Assembly (NCBI GenBank): GCA_963636105.1
Contig: CAVHIG010000012.1
Location: 1 to 36,250 of the forward strand
Origin: CAVHIG01 sp963636105
Lineage (GTDB): Bacteria > Bacillota > Clostridia > Peptostreptococcales > Anaerovoracaceae
DNA: 36,250 bases
Reading direction: 5' to 3'
Below are positions 23,517 through 32,728 of this stretch, one piece after another. Under the pieces are notes generated by a model. It saw only the letters and a program-made list of their open reading frames with translations, searched no databases and was not told the DNA's origin. The position numbers and the translations under genes are program-made. Every line of letters begins with the position of its first letter. Within the stretch, counting starts at the first letter, position 1.

Positions 23517-26500
23517 CTAATCCATGCAAACAGCCGCCTCTATGCTGATAAGGTAGAGGTAGCTCTCCTTTACCTTTATATGCTTTATTTCTTCAAGAGC
23601 CTTGCGATAGATCTCCACCTGCTTTGAATACATATTTTTCATGCGCATAAGGCCCTGACTTCTGCCATTTTCATCAAGTGACGAAAGCTCCTCCGCGCCC
23701 ACATAATTTGTCTTATAATCTATGAGCACATATTCCTTCTCGCCGGCTGCGTTTTGCTCCTCGAAGTAGCAGTCGATGATACCTTGCACGAGAACCTGCC
23801 CCGCACCCTCCCCCACAAGGAGATTAAACGGCGTTTCCTTAGAAATCATAGGCGAGGCAGCCGCGCGCCGTCCCAAATCCGACTTCAGGAAAGCTATGAG
23901 CTTATATACATTCACCGCGGCAGCTTCCTCTTTTGTAAGAATTTCCCGCGCGACAAGGCTCTCGACGTAAGCCTCCATATATTTTTTCGTAGGCTGCGCC
24001 GTCGTGAAGTCCAGGTGCTGAAACGCCGTATGCATTATCGTGCCTCGCTCCGCCGCCGTAAATCCGGTCCTTGCGAGCGCAAAATCAGGCACCGAAAGAG
24101 GCCGCGAGCTTATGCCGTTTTGTCTGCGCTGCTTCGCCGCTTCTTCTCTATTTTGCTCATTCAGCTCTGTTACGGAATACTTTGCCTTGATTCCAAGCTC
24201 GGTCTTCCATGGATATTCGTAGGAGAAGCGCCTTGAAATTTCCTCAAATTCCGGCATTTTACTTTTATTCTCAGCACTCGCTCCGCTCTCATCAGGCTCC
24301 GTGACATCAGAAAAAAGAGACTCAAGGCGCTTTCTGCCCTCGAAAAATTCTCTCGCGCCTGTCTCCAAAAAGCTTTGCCTGTCCCTTACGCGGATTTTCA
24401 TTACATCGCTCATGGAATCCGCATTTTTATAGAAGGTCGGCGCCACAAAATCGAGATAGCTCGCGGCAGACTCGCCCACGCCCGGATCCGCTATGCGATA
24501 TCCCTCCGCCGCAAGCTCCGCATCCTTTACCGCGCCGCTCAATATGAGCCTGTCCTTTGCCCTCGTGATAGCCACGTAGAGAATTCGCTTCTCCTCTTCC
24601 ATTTGCTCTCTCAAAAGATGCTTGTCCACAAGTTTTTGCAATATGGTTCTGTAATAGCAGCCCTGCTCAAGATCCACGTATCTGAGGCCTATGCCTACGT
24701 TTTTGTGAAGGCTCAGCGCGCCGGTAGCTTTCGATGTATTTATCCTGCTGCCCATGCCGGCCAGAATCACCACAGGGAATTCCAGGCCTTTGCTCTTGTG
24801 GATGGTCATGATGCGTACTACATTGTCATTTTCGCCTATCATTTTGACCTGCCCTGCGGCAACACCGCGCTTTTGCAAGGATTCCACATAGCTGATGAAG
24901 CCGTAGAGGCCGCCTGAGGTGCCCGCGGAGTATTTCAGGGTCTTGTCCACAAGCGCACGCATATTCGCCTGCCTTTGCTGGCCTGCCGGAAGTGCTCCCG
25001 CGTATACAAAATAGCCGCTTTCAAGCATGAGGCGCCAGCAGAATTCGTCAAGGGAAAGTGCCTGCGAAAGCCGTCTCCAGGCAGCGATTTTTTCGAGAAA
25101 ATCCGCGCACTTTCTGCTGAGAGTCTCATCGACTGCCGCGTCAGCGCAAGCCTCGAGAGCCTCCGCATTTTTCGATTCTGCGCACTCCTTTAGGTTCTCT
25201 GCCGTTTCCGCATCTGCATAGGCCTTGAAGGCCTCAAAGTAGCTGCATTTTTTCTTATGAATGCGTATTTTGGCAAGCTCACTTATCGTAAAGCCAAACG
25301 GGCGCGAGCGAAGTACGGAAAGCAGCGGAATGTCCTGCCTTCTGTTGTCTATCACTCGCAAAAGGTTCATAAAAAGCTCTATTTCGAGCGTGTCAAAATA
25401 TCCGTCCGATTCGTCTACATATACAGGAATGCCTTCATCCATCAGGGTTTGGTAATATAGGTCCGCATTGCCCTTTACGCTGCGCATGAGCACGACTATG
25501 TCCCGGTATGTGATGTTTTTTATCTCCTCGCTGCCGTCTGCCGCTACGCAGGAGATTTCTTTTCCAAGCTGCTCCTTTATTATGGAAGCGACATTTTTTG
25601 CCTCAAGCTCGGCTGCTTTGAGCTCGGCAAGCTCTGAGGGCAGATCGTCCATGCTCTTTGTCTCTATAAGATGAAGCTCCGTAGGATAGTCAAGTCTGCC
25701 CTCGTAGGCCACGCCCTTGTTCAGCTGTGAATCCTGATAGCCGTATATGAGCGGCAGGCATATTGCGTTTACAGTTTTTACAATATTTCCCTTGCATCTG
25801 AAATTCGTATTGAGATCAAGCTTGACGCTGTTTTCGTCCTCGCCGCGCCCAAATCTTTCATATTTTTCCATGAAAATCTCAGGCTCAGCCAGACGGAATT
25901 TGTAAATGCTCTGCTTTACATCTCCGACCATGAAGACGTTGTCATCCCTCTTTACCCTTGAAATGAGCTCGTCCTGGATGAGATTGCTGTCCTGATACTC
26001 GTCTACAAATATATAGTCAAATTTTTCTCTGTACTCCGCGGTCACGTCCTCGTTTTCCAAAATTTTCAAGGCGAGATGCTCTATGTCGTTGAAATCCACA
26101 AGGCCCTTTTCGGCCTTCGCCGCCTTGAAAATCCGGTCAAATTCCCTTGTCAAGTCCGCAAGGCAGCTTGCCATAGGATAGGTAGAGCTCACCTGCTCGA
26201 TCTGCTCGGAAAGCTCCGCAGCAAAGAAATCTTTCTTTAGATCATTGATGATTTTTTTGCCAAGATCCCTGATTTTCTTGACTGAATCTCTGATTGCGGC
26301 AAAATCGCTTTTCTCATCCTTTGTGGCTACAAGTCGCACCGCCGTAAAGGCATCCAAAGCACTGCGCATAGACTCAAAAACGGCCTGAGCGCCGCCCTCC
26401 GCGGAAAAAATCCGAAGCATATCCGCTACGGCCTCCACATCCGAATGTACCTTGGCCGTAAGCTTTATGAGGCCGTTTTCATCAAGGAGCTTTTCCGCCT

Positions 26501-27179
26501 GCATAAACGTCCTCAGCACGCTCACAAGAGAGGCATGCGCAAAGTCCAGCATCTGCTCGCAAAGGCTCTCCGCAAGAAACTCCCTATCTGAGAGCGTCTC
26601 TACCGTCTTATCCAGCCACTCCAAAGGCTCCGGCAGACTTTGCATCGTCTTATGAAGCTCCAGAATCATCGCCTTGGCCTGCTCAAAGCTCCTGCCCGTC
26701 GCATAACAATCCAGAAATTCCCTGAATTCCTTATTTCCCGACTCAAAACGCTCCTCGAAGAGCTCGTCCATCGAATCAGAAAGCAGAATCGCCCTCTGCG
26801 CCTCATCGCAGATTTTAAAATTCGGCTCCATCGAAATGACATGAAAATAACGCCTTATGACTTCAAGAGCAAAGGCGTGAAATGTACTTATATTCGCTTT
26901 GTGTATGACATTCAATTGCTGTCTCAAAAAGCCGGAGCGTTCGGGATCTTTCTCAATCTCGGCAGTGATAGCCTTGACGATTTTCTCCTTCATCTCGCTC
27001 GCCGCCGCATTCGTAAAGGTCACGACGAGCATCCTGTCTATGGGCACCCCGTCCTCTATAATCAGCTTTTTTATTCTTTCGACAAGAACAGATGTCTTGC
27101 CCGAGCCCGCCGCCGCAGACACAAGCATGTTTTTTCCCCTTGCGTCAATGGCGCTACGCTGTTCATTAGTCCAAGCCAT
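23517..27179 (-). CDS. addA: ATP-dependent helicase/nuclease subunit A
   Basis: 1220 residues, normal for AddA, the UvrD-like helicase plus nuclease of the AddAB recombination machine. Motif I AAAGSGKTSVLVERI (~22-36), Walker B DYIFVDEYQDSN, motif V KGLEFPVVILAG, motif VI ILYVAITRAKDRL and the C-terminal RecB-type nuclease motif VLIDYKTNYV are all present. An Ala/Glu/Cys-rich helical stretch near ~655-700 is longer than usual. The start follows GGAG. addB, often adjacent upstream, is not in the window; the upstream neighbour is a flippase gene after a 64-bp gap that carries a dispersed repeat. Confidence 0.96.
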   Translation of the reverse strand: MAWTNEQRSAIDARGKNMLVSAAAGSGKTSVLVERIKKLIIEDGVPIDRMLVVTFTNAAASEMKEKIVKAITAEIEKDPERSGFLRQQLNVIHKANISTFHAFALEVIRRYFHVISMEPNFKICDEAQRAILLSDSMDELFEERFESGNKEFREFLDCYATGRSFEQAKAMILELHKTMQSLPEPLEWLDKTVETLSDREFLAESLCEQMLDFAHASLVSVLRTFMQAEKLLDENGLIKLTAKVHSDVEAVADMLRIFSAEGGAQAVFESMRSALDAFTAVRLVATKDEKSDFAAIRDSVKKIRDLGKKIINDLKKDFFAAELSEQIEQVSSTYPMASCLADLTREFDRIFKAAKAEKGLVDFNDIEHLALKILENEDVTAEYREKFDYIFVDEYQDSNLIQDELISRVKRDDNVFMVGDVKQSIYKFRLAEPEIFMEKYERFGRGEDENSVKLDLNTNFRCKGNIVKTVNAICLPLIYGYQDSQLNKGVAYEGRLDYPTELHLIETKSMDDLPSELAELKAAELEAKNVASIIKEQLGKEISCVAADGSEEIKNITYRDIVVLMRSVKGNADLYYQTLMDEGIPVYVDESDGYFDTLEIELFMNLLRVIDNRRQDIPLLSVLRSRPFGFTISELAKIRIHKKKCSYFEAFKAYADAETAENLKECAESKNAEALEACADAAVDETLSRKCADFLEKIAAWRRLSQALSLDEFCWRLMLESGYFVYAGALPAGQQRQANMRALVDKTLKYSAGTSGGLYGFISYVESLQKRGVAAGQVKMIGENDNVVRIMTIHKSKGLEFPVVILAGMGSRINTSKATGALSLHKNVGIGLRYVDLEQGCYYRTILQKLVDKHLLREQMEEEKRILYVAITRAKDRLILSGAVKDAELAAEGYRIADPGVGESAASYLDFVAPTFYKNADSMSDVMKIRVRDRQSFLETGAREFFEGRKRLESLFSDVTEPDESGASAENKSKMPEFEEISRRFSYEYPWKTELGIKAKYSVTELNEQNREEAAKQRRQNGISSRPLSVPDFALARTGFTAAERGTIMHTAFQHLDFTTAQPTKKYMEAYVESLVAREILTKEEAAAVNVYKLIAFLKSDLGRRAAASPMISKETPFNLLVGEGAGQVLVQGIIDCYFEEQNAAGEKEYVLIDYKTNYVGAEELSSLDENGRSQGLMRMKNMYSKQVEIYRKALEEIKHIKVKESYLYLISIEAAVCMD

Positions 27180-27197
27180 ATCGTTCTCCGTAAATTC

Positions 27198-27242
27198 AGG
27201 TGTAGGCCGGTTAGGTCCCGAGGGTAGGTGTAGGCCGAGCCT
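27198..27242. repeat. Dispersed ~50-bp repeat, copy B (flippase-addA gap)
   Basis: GGTGTAGGCCGG, GGTCCCGAGGGTAGGTG and TAGGCCGAGCCT: one and a partial unit of the family also at 21943 and 36161. Confidence 0.75.
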
Positions 27243-27243
27243 T

Positions 27244-28917
27244 TTACAAAAGTCTGCACTTCCTGCAAATCTTCACAAGCGCCTTCCCCTTTGGCAATGT
27301 CTCTATCTCCTCAGCCGTGATAGCCTTGAGCTTGAGCAGGAGCACGCCATATGCCGCCGCGCCTATAGCTATCGAAAGCACCGTAGCGAGGCTGTTTCCG
27401 AGAAGACCCGCGCCCAATTTGTATACAAGCACCACTATCACATACATAGCGACGCTCGCCCCGAGAGGCTTTACAACAGAAAGCTTCATGTCAAAGGTGA
27501 TTCCGGTCATATTGCGCACCTGCGCAAAGTTTAAAAGGCCGATTACAATATATCCTACCGTGCTGCCTATGGCCGCGCCGTCCACGTTCAAAGCCGGAAT
27601 CGCGGTCAATACATAGGTCACAATACACTTTGCCGCAAGACCCGCTATAAGGCTCCATACTGCCTTTCCTGGTCTTCCGAGTCCCTGAAGAGTGCCTGCC
27701 ATCGTCTGCGCCGCGCACAGGAATACCACGCCTATCGCAAGTATAAAGAGGCAGCTTGCTGATGATACAGCGCTCTCGGTCTGCATAGGATACAAAAGCC
27801 TCATAATCGGCTCCGCAAGCGCCATAAGTCCAAAGCTGCAAGGGAAGCCTATGATAATCGAGGTTCTGAGTCCCAGCCTTACATTTTCTGCCAAGAATTC
27901 CTTGTCGCCCGCTCCATGTGCCGCCGCTATAGCCGGTACCATGGAAAGCGCCATAGAAAGCGCAAGTGCCATCGGGATATTGATTATCGGTCCCGCAAGG
28001 CCTGTCAGCTGTCCGTAGAGCGCATTTGCCTCCTCCACGCTGTAGCCCGCGCTTTGCAGCCTTGCCATGACAAGAGCCACATCCGCCATATTCATTATCG
28101 GAAGTATGGATACACCTATGGTGATAGGTATGGATATCCAAAACAAGGTCTTTAAAATGCTGCCCGCGCTCTCTTTTTCACCGGCCGCGGAAACTGCGAG
28201 GCCTCCCTCTTTGCCGGAAACCGCTCCCTCCGCGGGGTCTGCGCCGTTTCCGCAAGAAGAGCGCCTGATTCCTTCCAAAATATCCCCGCGCTTACGCATG
28301 TAGATTACGATAAGCACCAAAACGCCCGCAATCGGTCCGATGCTTGCGCCTGAGGTACCGCCTGCCGCAGCGTACTTTACGCCCTTTGAAAGGAGTACAA
28401 ATGAAAGGCTGAGGCCTGCCGCCACTCGAAGCGCCTGCTCGCAAAGCTGGGATACCGCTGTCGGTCCCATTTCCTGCATACCCTGGAAATATCCGCGAAA
28501 TACGGACATTATAGGTACAAAAAGCAGTGCCGGTGCGATGGCCGCCATTGCGTAGTATGCGTCTGGATGCCCGCTCATCAGCTTTATAATCGTATGCGCG
28601 CCGAAAAAGACCGCTGAGGACGCCGCGATGCCAAAAGCAGTCATCAAAATAAATGACAGCTTAAATACGCGGTGTGCCTCGTCAGGTCTGCCGGTTGCGA
28701 TTCTCTCAGAGGTCATCTTTGAGATAGCTGCCGGCGCGCCGTTTGTGGAAAATACCAGCAAAAATACGTAGATAGGATATGCGGTCTGATAATAGCCCAT
28801 ACCCTCATCGCCTATTATATTCCCAAGTGGAATTCGAAATATTGCGCCCATGACTTGCACCAGCAAGCCTGCGATGCCCAGGATCGCCGCGCCCTTTAAA
28901 AATGATTTTTTACCCAT
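27244..28917 (-). CDS. Lipid-linked polysaccharide/lipid II flippase, SpoVB/YtgP (MurJ-like) family
   Basis: 557 residues with about 14 membrane helices of the MOP superfamily. Hallmarks are the N-terminal FLKGAAILGIAGLLVQVMGAIFRIPL and GDEGMGYYQTAYPIY, and the mid-protein FRGYFQGMQEM seen in YtgP/SpoVB proteins. It is likely to flip lipid II or another undecaprenyl-linked glycan; assigning it to vegetative (MurJ) rather than sporulation use is not possible here. A Ser/Gly/Ala-rich cytoplasmic insert (~220-255) is variable. The start has no Shine-Dalgarno site. An extended -10 (TGGTAAAAT, ~28926-28934) ends five bases before the ATG. Confidence 0.88.
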   Translation of the reverse strand: MGKKSFLKGAAILGIAGLLVQVMGAIFRIPLGNIIGDEGMGYYQTAYPIYVFLLVFSTNGAPAAISKMTSERIATGRPDEAHRVFKLSFILMTAFGIAASSAVFFGAHTIIKLMSGHPDAYYAMAAIAPALLFVPIMSVFRGYFQGMQEMGPTAVSQLCEQALRVAAGLSLSFVLLSKGVKYAAAGGTSGASIGPIAGVLVLIVIYMRKRGDILEGIRRSSCGNGADPAEGAVSGKEGGLAVSAAGEKESAGSILKTLFWISIPITIGVSILPIMNMADVALVMARLQSAGYSVEEANALYGQLTGLAGPIINIPMALALSMALSMVPAIAAAHGAGDKEFLAENVRLGLRTSIIIGFPCSFGLMALAEPIMRLLYPMQTESAVSSASCLFILAIGVVFLCAAQTMAGTLQGLGRPGKAVWSLIAGLAAKCIVTYVLTAIPALNVDGAAIGSTVGYIVIGLLNFAQVRNMTGITFDMKLSVVKPLGASVAMYVIVVLVYKLGAGLLGNSLATVLSIAIGAAAYGVLLLKLKAITAEEIETLPKGKALVKICRKCRLL

Positions 28918-28986
28918 GTGTCTATTTTACCACATATCCGCGGCCTGGGATGTGTTTTTTTAAAGAATTTCTAATATTCTCTTCTC

Positions 28987-29634
28987 TTAGTTTTGGTCGA
29001 GTTCGGTTTTCAGGCGTTTGAAGGCGCGACGGATTGACGGAATCATGAGTATCGCTACAGTGATGACAGCCTCTATGCCAAGGTATGTGAGGTTGTACCA
29101 GAGTGACCACGTCAAAGGATTGAAATTTTCAGGCGCATATGCCCCGAAGAATATTACTCCTGAAAGTACCGCGCAGATGTAGCGACCGAGCACGCCGAAG
29201 AGATATGCCGGAATCAGGCCGTCCTTTTTGAGCTTGAAGATAAGGCCCGCAAAGCCTATCGCTCCGAATGCGAGTGGATAATCCAAAAGCAGCTGCATAG
29301 GGTGGATTACATAAGGCTTAAATATAAGGTCAATCATGCCTACGCACATACCACACATTACGCCGCGGCGAGTTCCGAAGAAGTACGCGCACAGCACAAT
29401 CGGAAGCATCGAAAACGGTGATACGCTGCCTCCCTGCGGCATCTGGAAAAATGTAATCTGGTTGAGCACGATTGAAAGTGCTACGAGAAGCGCGGAAGTA
29501 ACGAGTGACTTTGTAGTAGTTTTCTTACCCTTGCCGCCGATAAGTACGCCCAGAAAGAGCAGAATAAGTACTACTGTCGAGACAATCTGTCCCGTTGTGG
29601 ATTCAAAGAATCCTTGCATGTTTTCATAAGACAT
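28987..29634 (-). CDS. thiT: Thiamine ECF transporter S-component ThiT
   Basis: 215 residues with six membrane helices. It binds thiamine and works with the shared ECF energising module, not in this window. Typical ThiT motifs are QMPQGGSVSPFSMLPIVLCAYFFG, the pocket helix GRRGVMCGMCVGMIDL-like segment, and the C-terminal WSLWYNLTYLGIEA. The ATG at 29634 is preceded by AGGAGG and seven T, inside a hairpin that ends the TPP riboswitch leader, so thiamine pyrophosphate should shut the gene off. It is followed by the flippase gene on the same strand. Confidence 0.94.
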   Translation of the reverse strand: MSYENMQGFFESTTGQIVSTVVLILLFLGVLIGGKGKKTTTKSLVTSALLVALSIVLNQITFFQMPQGGSVSPFSMLPIVLCAYFFGTRRGVMCGMCVGMIDLIFKPYVIHPMQLLLDYPLAFGAIGFAGLIFKLKKDGLIPAYLFGVLGRYICAVLSGVIFFGAYAPENFNPLTWSLWYNLTYLGIEAVITVAILMIPSIRRAFKRLKTELDQN

Positions 29635-29662
29635 AAAAAAACCTCCTGAATCTTCTAGGAGG
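29635..29662 (-). promoter_or_regulatory. Hairpin overlapping the thiT Shine-Dalgarno site
   Basis: Minus strand: CCTCCT (29662-29657), a 9-nt loop, AGGAGG (29647-29642), seven T, then ATG. The 3' arm is the ribosome site and the T-run makes it also a terminator-like element. Confidence 0.75.
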
Positions 29663-29744
29663 GGCTCTTTTTAAAATACCGCCATACAATGGAATCTAAA
29701 AGAAAATCTGTATTTTCCTTGCAAGACAAATATTTTGTTCCAAA

Positions 29745-29832
29745 CGCTTGCCTACGTCGGCATTAACCGAATCAGGTCTTGAGGGTATCCTGTACCTTGC
29801 GGTGTGGACTCTCAGCGAAAGCTCCCCTAGCC
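29745..29832 (-). ncRNA. TPP (THI-box) riboswitch
   Basis: On the minus strand the conserved parts occur in order: GGGGAGC, CTGAGAG, TACCC, GACCTGATTCGG, TTAATGCC, GACGTAGGCAAG. These are the pyrimidine- and pyrophosphate-sensor helices of the thiamine pyrophosphate aptamer. It is followed by ~110 nt of expression platform to thiT. Confidence 0.95.
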
Positions 29833-29900
29833 ATATTTATATATTTTGCAGGAGACATTGCAAAGACTTCGATATCCGTTGCAAAGCTCCAAACGAAACA

Positions 29901-29929
29901 ATTATAGCGGGCTCGCAAGGAAATGTCAA
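29901..29929 (-). promoter_or_regulatory. Consensus promoter of the TPP riboswitch-thiT transcript
   Basis: TTGACA (29929-29924), 17 bp, TATAAT (29906-29901): full consensus. Start near 29894, ~60 nt before the aptamer. Confidence 0.88.
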
Positions 29930-29953
29930 TCACTTTCAGATGTTTTTTACAGC

Positions 29954-29993
29954 AAAAATCCCGCTTTGGCACTGCGCCAGAGCGGGATTTTAT
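29954..29993 (-). terminator. Terminator of the nfn-Dabb transcript
   Basis: AATCCCGCT(C)TGGC / GCCAAAGCGGGATT stem with T-runs on both sides; serves the minus-strand gene ending at 30007. Confidence 0.85.
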
Positions 29994-30006
29994 CTTTGTT
30001 ATTTTG

Positions 30007-30312
30007 TTATTCGACTTCGTAATCGCAGCAGGTACGATCTGTCAGATATGGCTTTACACATGCGCCGATCGCCTCCACGTGCTTAGGATGCACCTGGTAT
30101 GCTGCCAAAGCCTCTGCCGTCTCAAAGCTGCTGTCGAGAATAACATCCACAGTGCTTGTAGAAAGCGGCGGCGCGATTACCTTTACGCCAATCACTCCGC
30201 TTGCGACTTCCTTTACCTCAAGCAGGCGTCTTTCCAGGTCAGCCGCAAGAGCTGCCCTTTGCTCACCTGTCAGCTCAGGCTTGAATTTCCAGCTTACGAT
30301 ATGCTTGATCAT
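30007..30312 (-). CDS. Dabb-domain (stress-responsive A/B barrel) protein
   Basis: 101 residues. The MIKHIVSWKFKPEL opening, the alternating beta-alpha pattern, and DVILDSSFETAEALAAYQVHPKHVE near the centre are typical of the dimeric alpha-beta barrel (Dabb) family. Functions in the family range from stress proteins to polyketide cyclases, so no reaction is assigned. AAGGAG precedes the ATG. It is 8 bp downstream of nfnB, so it is probably co-transcribed with the transhydrogenase. Confidence 0.87.
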   Translation of the reverse strand: MIKHIVSWKFKPELTGEQRAALAADLERRLLEVKEVASGVIGVKVIAPPLSTSTVDVILDSSFETAEALAAYQVHPKHVEAIGACVKPYLTDRTCCDYEVE

Positions 30313-30320
30313 AGCTCTCC

Positions 30321-31703
30321 TTATTTGGACAGGAATTCGTGGATTCCCTTTGCACCTGCGCGGCCTGCTTCCATAGCCAGGATTACAGTCGCTGCACCGG
30401 TTACAGCATCACCACCGGCATATACGCCGTCCTTGCTTGTCTTACCAGTATCTGCCTCTGCAACGATGCACTTCTTCTTATTGACCTCGAGTCCCTTTGT
30501 AGTCGAAGAGATCAGTGGGTTTGGAGAAGTACCGAGGGACATGATTACAGCGTCGCACTCAATCTCAAACTCAGAACCCTCTACAGGTACCGGACGACGT
30601 CTTCCGGAAGCATCAGGCTCGCCAAGCTCCATTCTTATGCAGCGTATAGCTCTTACCCAGCCCTTATCATCAGCAAGGATTTCTACAGGGTTTGTCAAAA
30701 GGTCAAAGATGATGCCCTCTTCCTTTGCGTGATGTACTTCTTCTACTCTTGCAGGAAGCTCTGCTTCACTTCTTCTGTATACTATGTGAGTCTCTGCGCC
30801 CAGACGAAGAGCCGTCCTCGCAGCATCCATCGCAACGTTTCCGCCTCCGACGATGACTGCCTTCTTGCTCTCAGGCATTGGAGTAGCATAATCATCCAGT
30901 CTTGCCTTCATCAGGTTGCTTCTTGTCAGATATTCATTTGCGGAGAATACGCCATTTGCGTTTTCTCCAGGGATTCCCATAAACATCGGGAGACCTGCGC
31001 CGGAGCCGATAAATACAGCATCGAAGCCCTCTTCATTGAGGAGCTCGTCGATTGTTACGGACTTGCCTACAATGACGTCCTTCTCGATTATTACGCCGAG
31101 AGACTGTACGTTTTCAACCTCAGGCTTTACTACCTTGTCCTTTGGAAGACGGAATTCAGGAATTCCATATGTAAGTACGCCGCCTGCCTCATGGAGTGCC
31201 TCAAAAATAGTCACTTCATAGCCAAGCTTTGCAAGGTCGCCTGCGCAAGACAGTCCTGACGGACCGGAGCCTATAACCGCGACCTTCTTTCCATTCATCT
31301 TGTCTGCCTTCTTTGGCTTGATTCCGTTTTCTCTTGCCCAGTCGGCTACAAAACGCTCAAGCTTACCGATAGCAACAGGCTCGCCCTTTATTCCGCGGAT
31401 ACATTTTCCCTCGCACTGGCTCTCCTGCGGGCATACACGACCGCATACAGCAGGCAGTGAGGATGAAGCGCTCAGAATCTGATATGCCTCTTCAAAATTC
31501 TCCTCTACGATCTGATGGATAAATCCAGGGATATCTATGGCTACAGGACATCCCATAGAGCACATAGGCTTTTTGCACTGCAGGCAGCGCTTTGCCTCCG
31601 CAATAGCTTCTTCTTTATTATAACCCAGGCAAACCTCTTCAAAGTTGGTTGCTCTTACCTTTGGATCCTGCTCCCTTACAGGTACTTTATTCAATCCTTC
31701 CAT
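30321..31703 (-). CDS. nfnB: NfnB-like NADPH/FAD/[4Fe-4S] subunit (glutamate synthase small-subunit family)
   Basis: 460 residues. The N-terminal ferredoxin-like domain has two Cys clusters for [4Fe-4S] centres (CLQCKKPMCSMGCP; CGRVCPQESQCEGKC). Two dinucleotide folds follow: FAD at VAVIGSGPSGLSCA (~145) and NADPH at AVIVGGGNVAMDAARTA (~285). The C-terminal GDAVTGAATVILAMEAGR closes the flavin site. The family is often annotated as GltD/GltA glutamate synthase, but there is no GltB here and the partner next door is an NfnA-type flavoprotein. So the likely enzyme is electron-bifurcating NADH-dependent ferredoxin:NADP+ oxidoreductase. Its ATG shares an A with the nfnA stop (TAATG). Confidence 0.9.
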   Translation of the reverse strand: MEGLNKVPVREQDPKVRATNFEEVCLGYNKEEAIAEAKRCLQCKKPMCSMGCPVAIDIPGFIHQIVEENFEEAYQILSASSSLPAVCGRVCPQESQCEGKCIRGIKGEPVAIGKLERFVADWARENGIKPKKADKMNGKKVAVIGSGPSGLSCAGDLAKLGYEVTIFEALHEAGGVLTYGIPEFRLPKDKVVKPEVENVQSLGVIIEKDVIVGKSVTIDELLNEEGFDAVFIGSGAGLPMFMGIPGENANGVFSANEYLTRSNLMKARLDDYATPMPESKKAVIVGGGNVAMDAARTALRLGAETHIVYRRSEAELPARVEEVHHAKEEGIIFDLLTNPVEILADDKGWVRAIRCIRMELGEPDASGRRRPVPVEGSEFEIECDAVIMSLGTSPNPLISSTTKGLEVNKKKCIVAEADTGKTSKDGVYAGGDAVTGAATVILAMEAGRAGAKGIHEFLSK

Positions 31704-32590
31704 TATTTGTCACCTCCGCAATGTCCGCATCCGCCGTGATGAGTGTCGCCTTCCTGGTATGCAAGAAGAGCTCTTCCCTCAGCAGTCTTATACATAGCCT
31801 GACGCTTCATAGCTTCATCGAAATTGATCTTATGACCGTCAAACTCAGGTCCGTCTACGCAGGCAAACTTCACCTCATCGCCTACTGTCAGACGACATGC
31901 GCCACACATACCAGTACCATCTACCATGATTGGGTTCATGCTGACGATAGTAGGGATGCCCAGCTTCTTTGTAGTCAGGCAGCAGAACTTCATCATGATC
32001 ATAGGTCCGATAGAAACGCATACATCGTAGTGCTTTCCTTCCGCGGCGAGATCCTCGATTACCTTGGTAACCATACCGCTTCTGCCATAGCTTCCGTCAT
32101 CAGTTGTGATGTACAGATTTCCGGCAACCTTCTTGAAATCCTCTTCCATGATCAGCAGATCCTTTGTCTTTGCGCCGATGATTACATCAGTATCGATTCC
32201 ATGCTCATGCAGCCACTTTACCTGCGGATATACAGGAGCTGTGCCTACGCCGCCGGCAACAAACAGAATCTTTTTCTTCTTTGTCTCTTCTATATCATCA
32301 GTGATGAGCTCGGACGGATGTCCCAGAGGGCCTACAAAATCCATAAAATAGTCTCCGGCCTTCAGCTGTGCAAACTTATGAGTAGATGCACCTACAGGCT
32401 GGAATACGATTGTAACCGTACCCTTTTCTCTATCATAATCAGTGATTGTAAGTGGGATTCTTTCTCCCTTTTCATCAAGTCTGACGATAATAAACTGTCC
32501 CGGCAGACAAGATTTTGCTACTCTCTTTGCTTCTACATCCATCAGAACAATATTTTCTGTCAGATGCTCCGCTCTCAAGATCTTGAACAT
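31703..32590 (-). CDS. nfnA: NfnA-like FAD/[2Fe-2S] subunit
   Basis: 295 residues of the ferredoxin-NADP reductase-like family. FAD-binding elements GQFIIVRLDEKGERIPLTI, an NAD-binding segment (FVAGGVGTAPVYPQVKWL), and a C-terminal [2Fe-2S] cluster ligand set DGTGMCGACRLTVG...C (plus Cys near VKFACVDGPEFDGH) match NfnA and dihydroorotate dehydrogenase electron-transfer subunits. The extreme C-terminus is His/Cys-rich (HHGGCGHCGG), an extra tail. The AAGGAGGAG site and the promoter at 32664-32692 precede it. It is the first gene of the nfnA-nfnB-Dabb unit. Sulfide dehydrogenase (SudA-type) is the main alternative name. Confidence 0.88.
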   Translation of the reverse strand: MFKILRAEHLTENIVLMDVEAKRVAKSCLPGQFIIVRLDEKGERIPLTITDYDREKGTVTIVFQPVGASTHKFAQLKAGDYFMDFVGPLGHPSELITDDIEETKKKKILFVAGGVGTAPVYPQVKWLHEHGIDTDVIIGAKTKDLLIMEEDFKKVAGNLYITTDDGSYGRSGMVTKVIEDLAAEGKHYDVCVSIGPMIMMKFCCLTTKKLGIPTIVSMNPIMVDGTGMCGACRLTVGDEVKFACVDGPEFDGHKINFDEAMKRQAMYKTAEGRALLAYQEGDTHHGGCGHCGGDK

Positions 32591-32663
32591 TCTTTCTCCT
32601 CCTTAAGTTCCTTCTTACCATTCATGCCGCATGACAAAATATTCCGAACATACAGCAACTTTT

Positions 32664-32692
32664 ATTTTATCACTCTACCTAATTTGTTTCAA
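32664..32692 (-). promoter_or_regulatory. Promoter of the nfn operon
   Basis: TTGAAA (32692-32687), 17 bp, TAAAAT (32669-32664) on the minus strand. Start near 32657. Confidence 0.75.
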
Positions 32693-32728
32693 CCAAAATA
32701 TCCCATAAATGCGCAAAATAAGTTTTTT

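Noticed and set aside
29772..29972. Minus-strand 66-codon frame over the TPP riboswitch
   Set aside because: It coincides with the aptamer, the promoter and a terminator.
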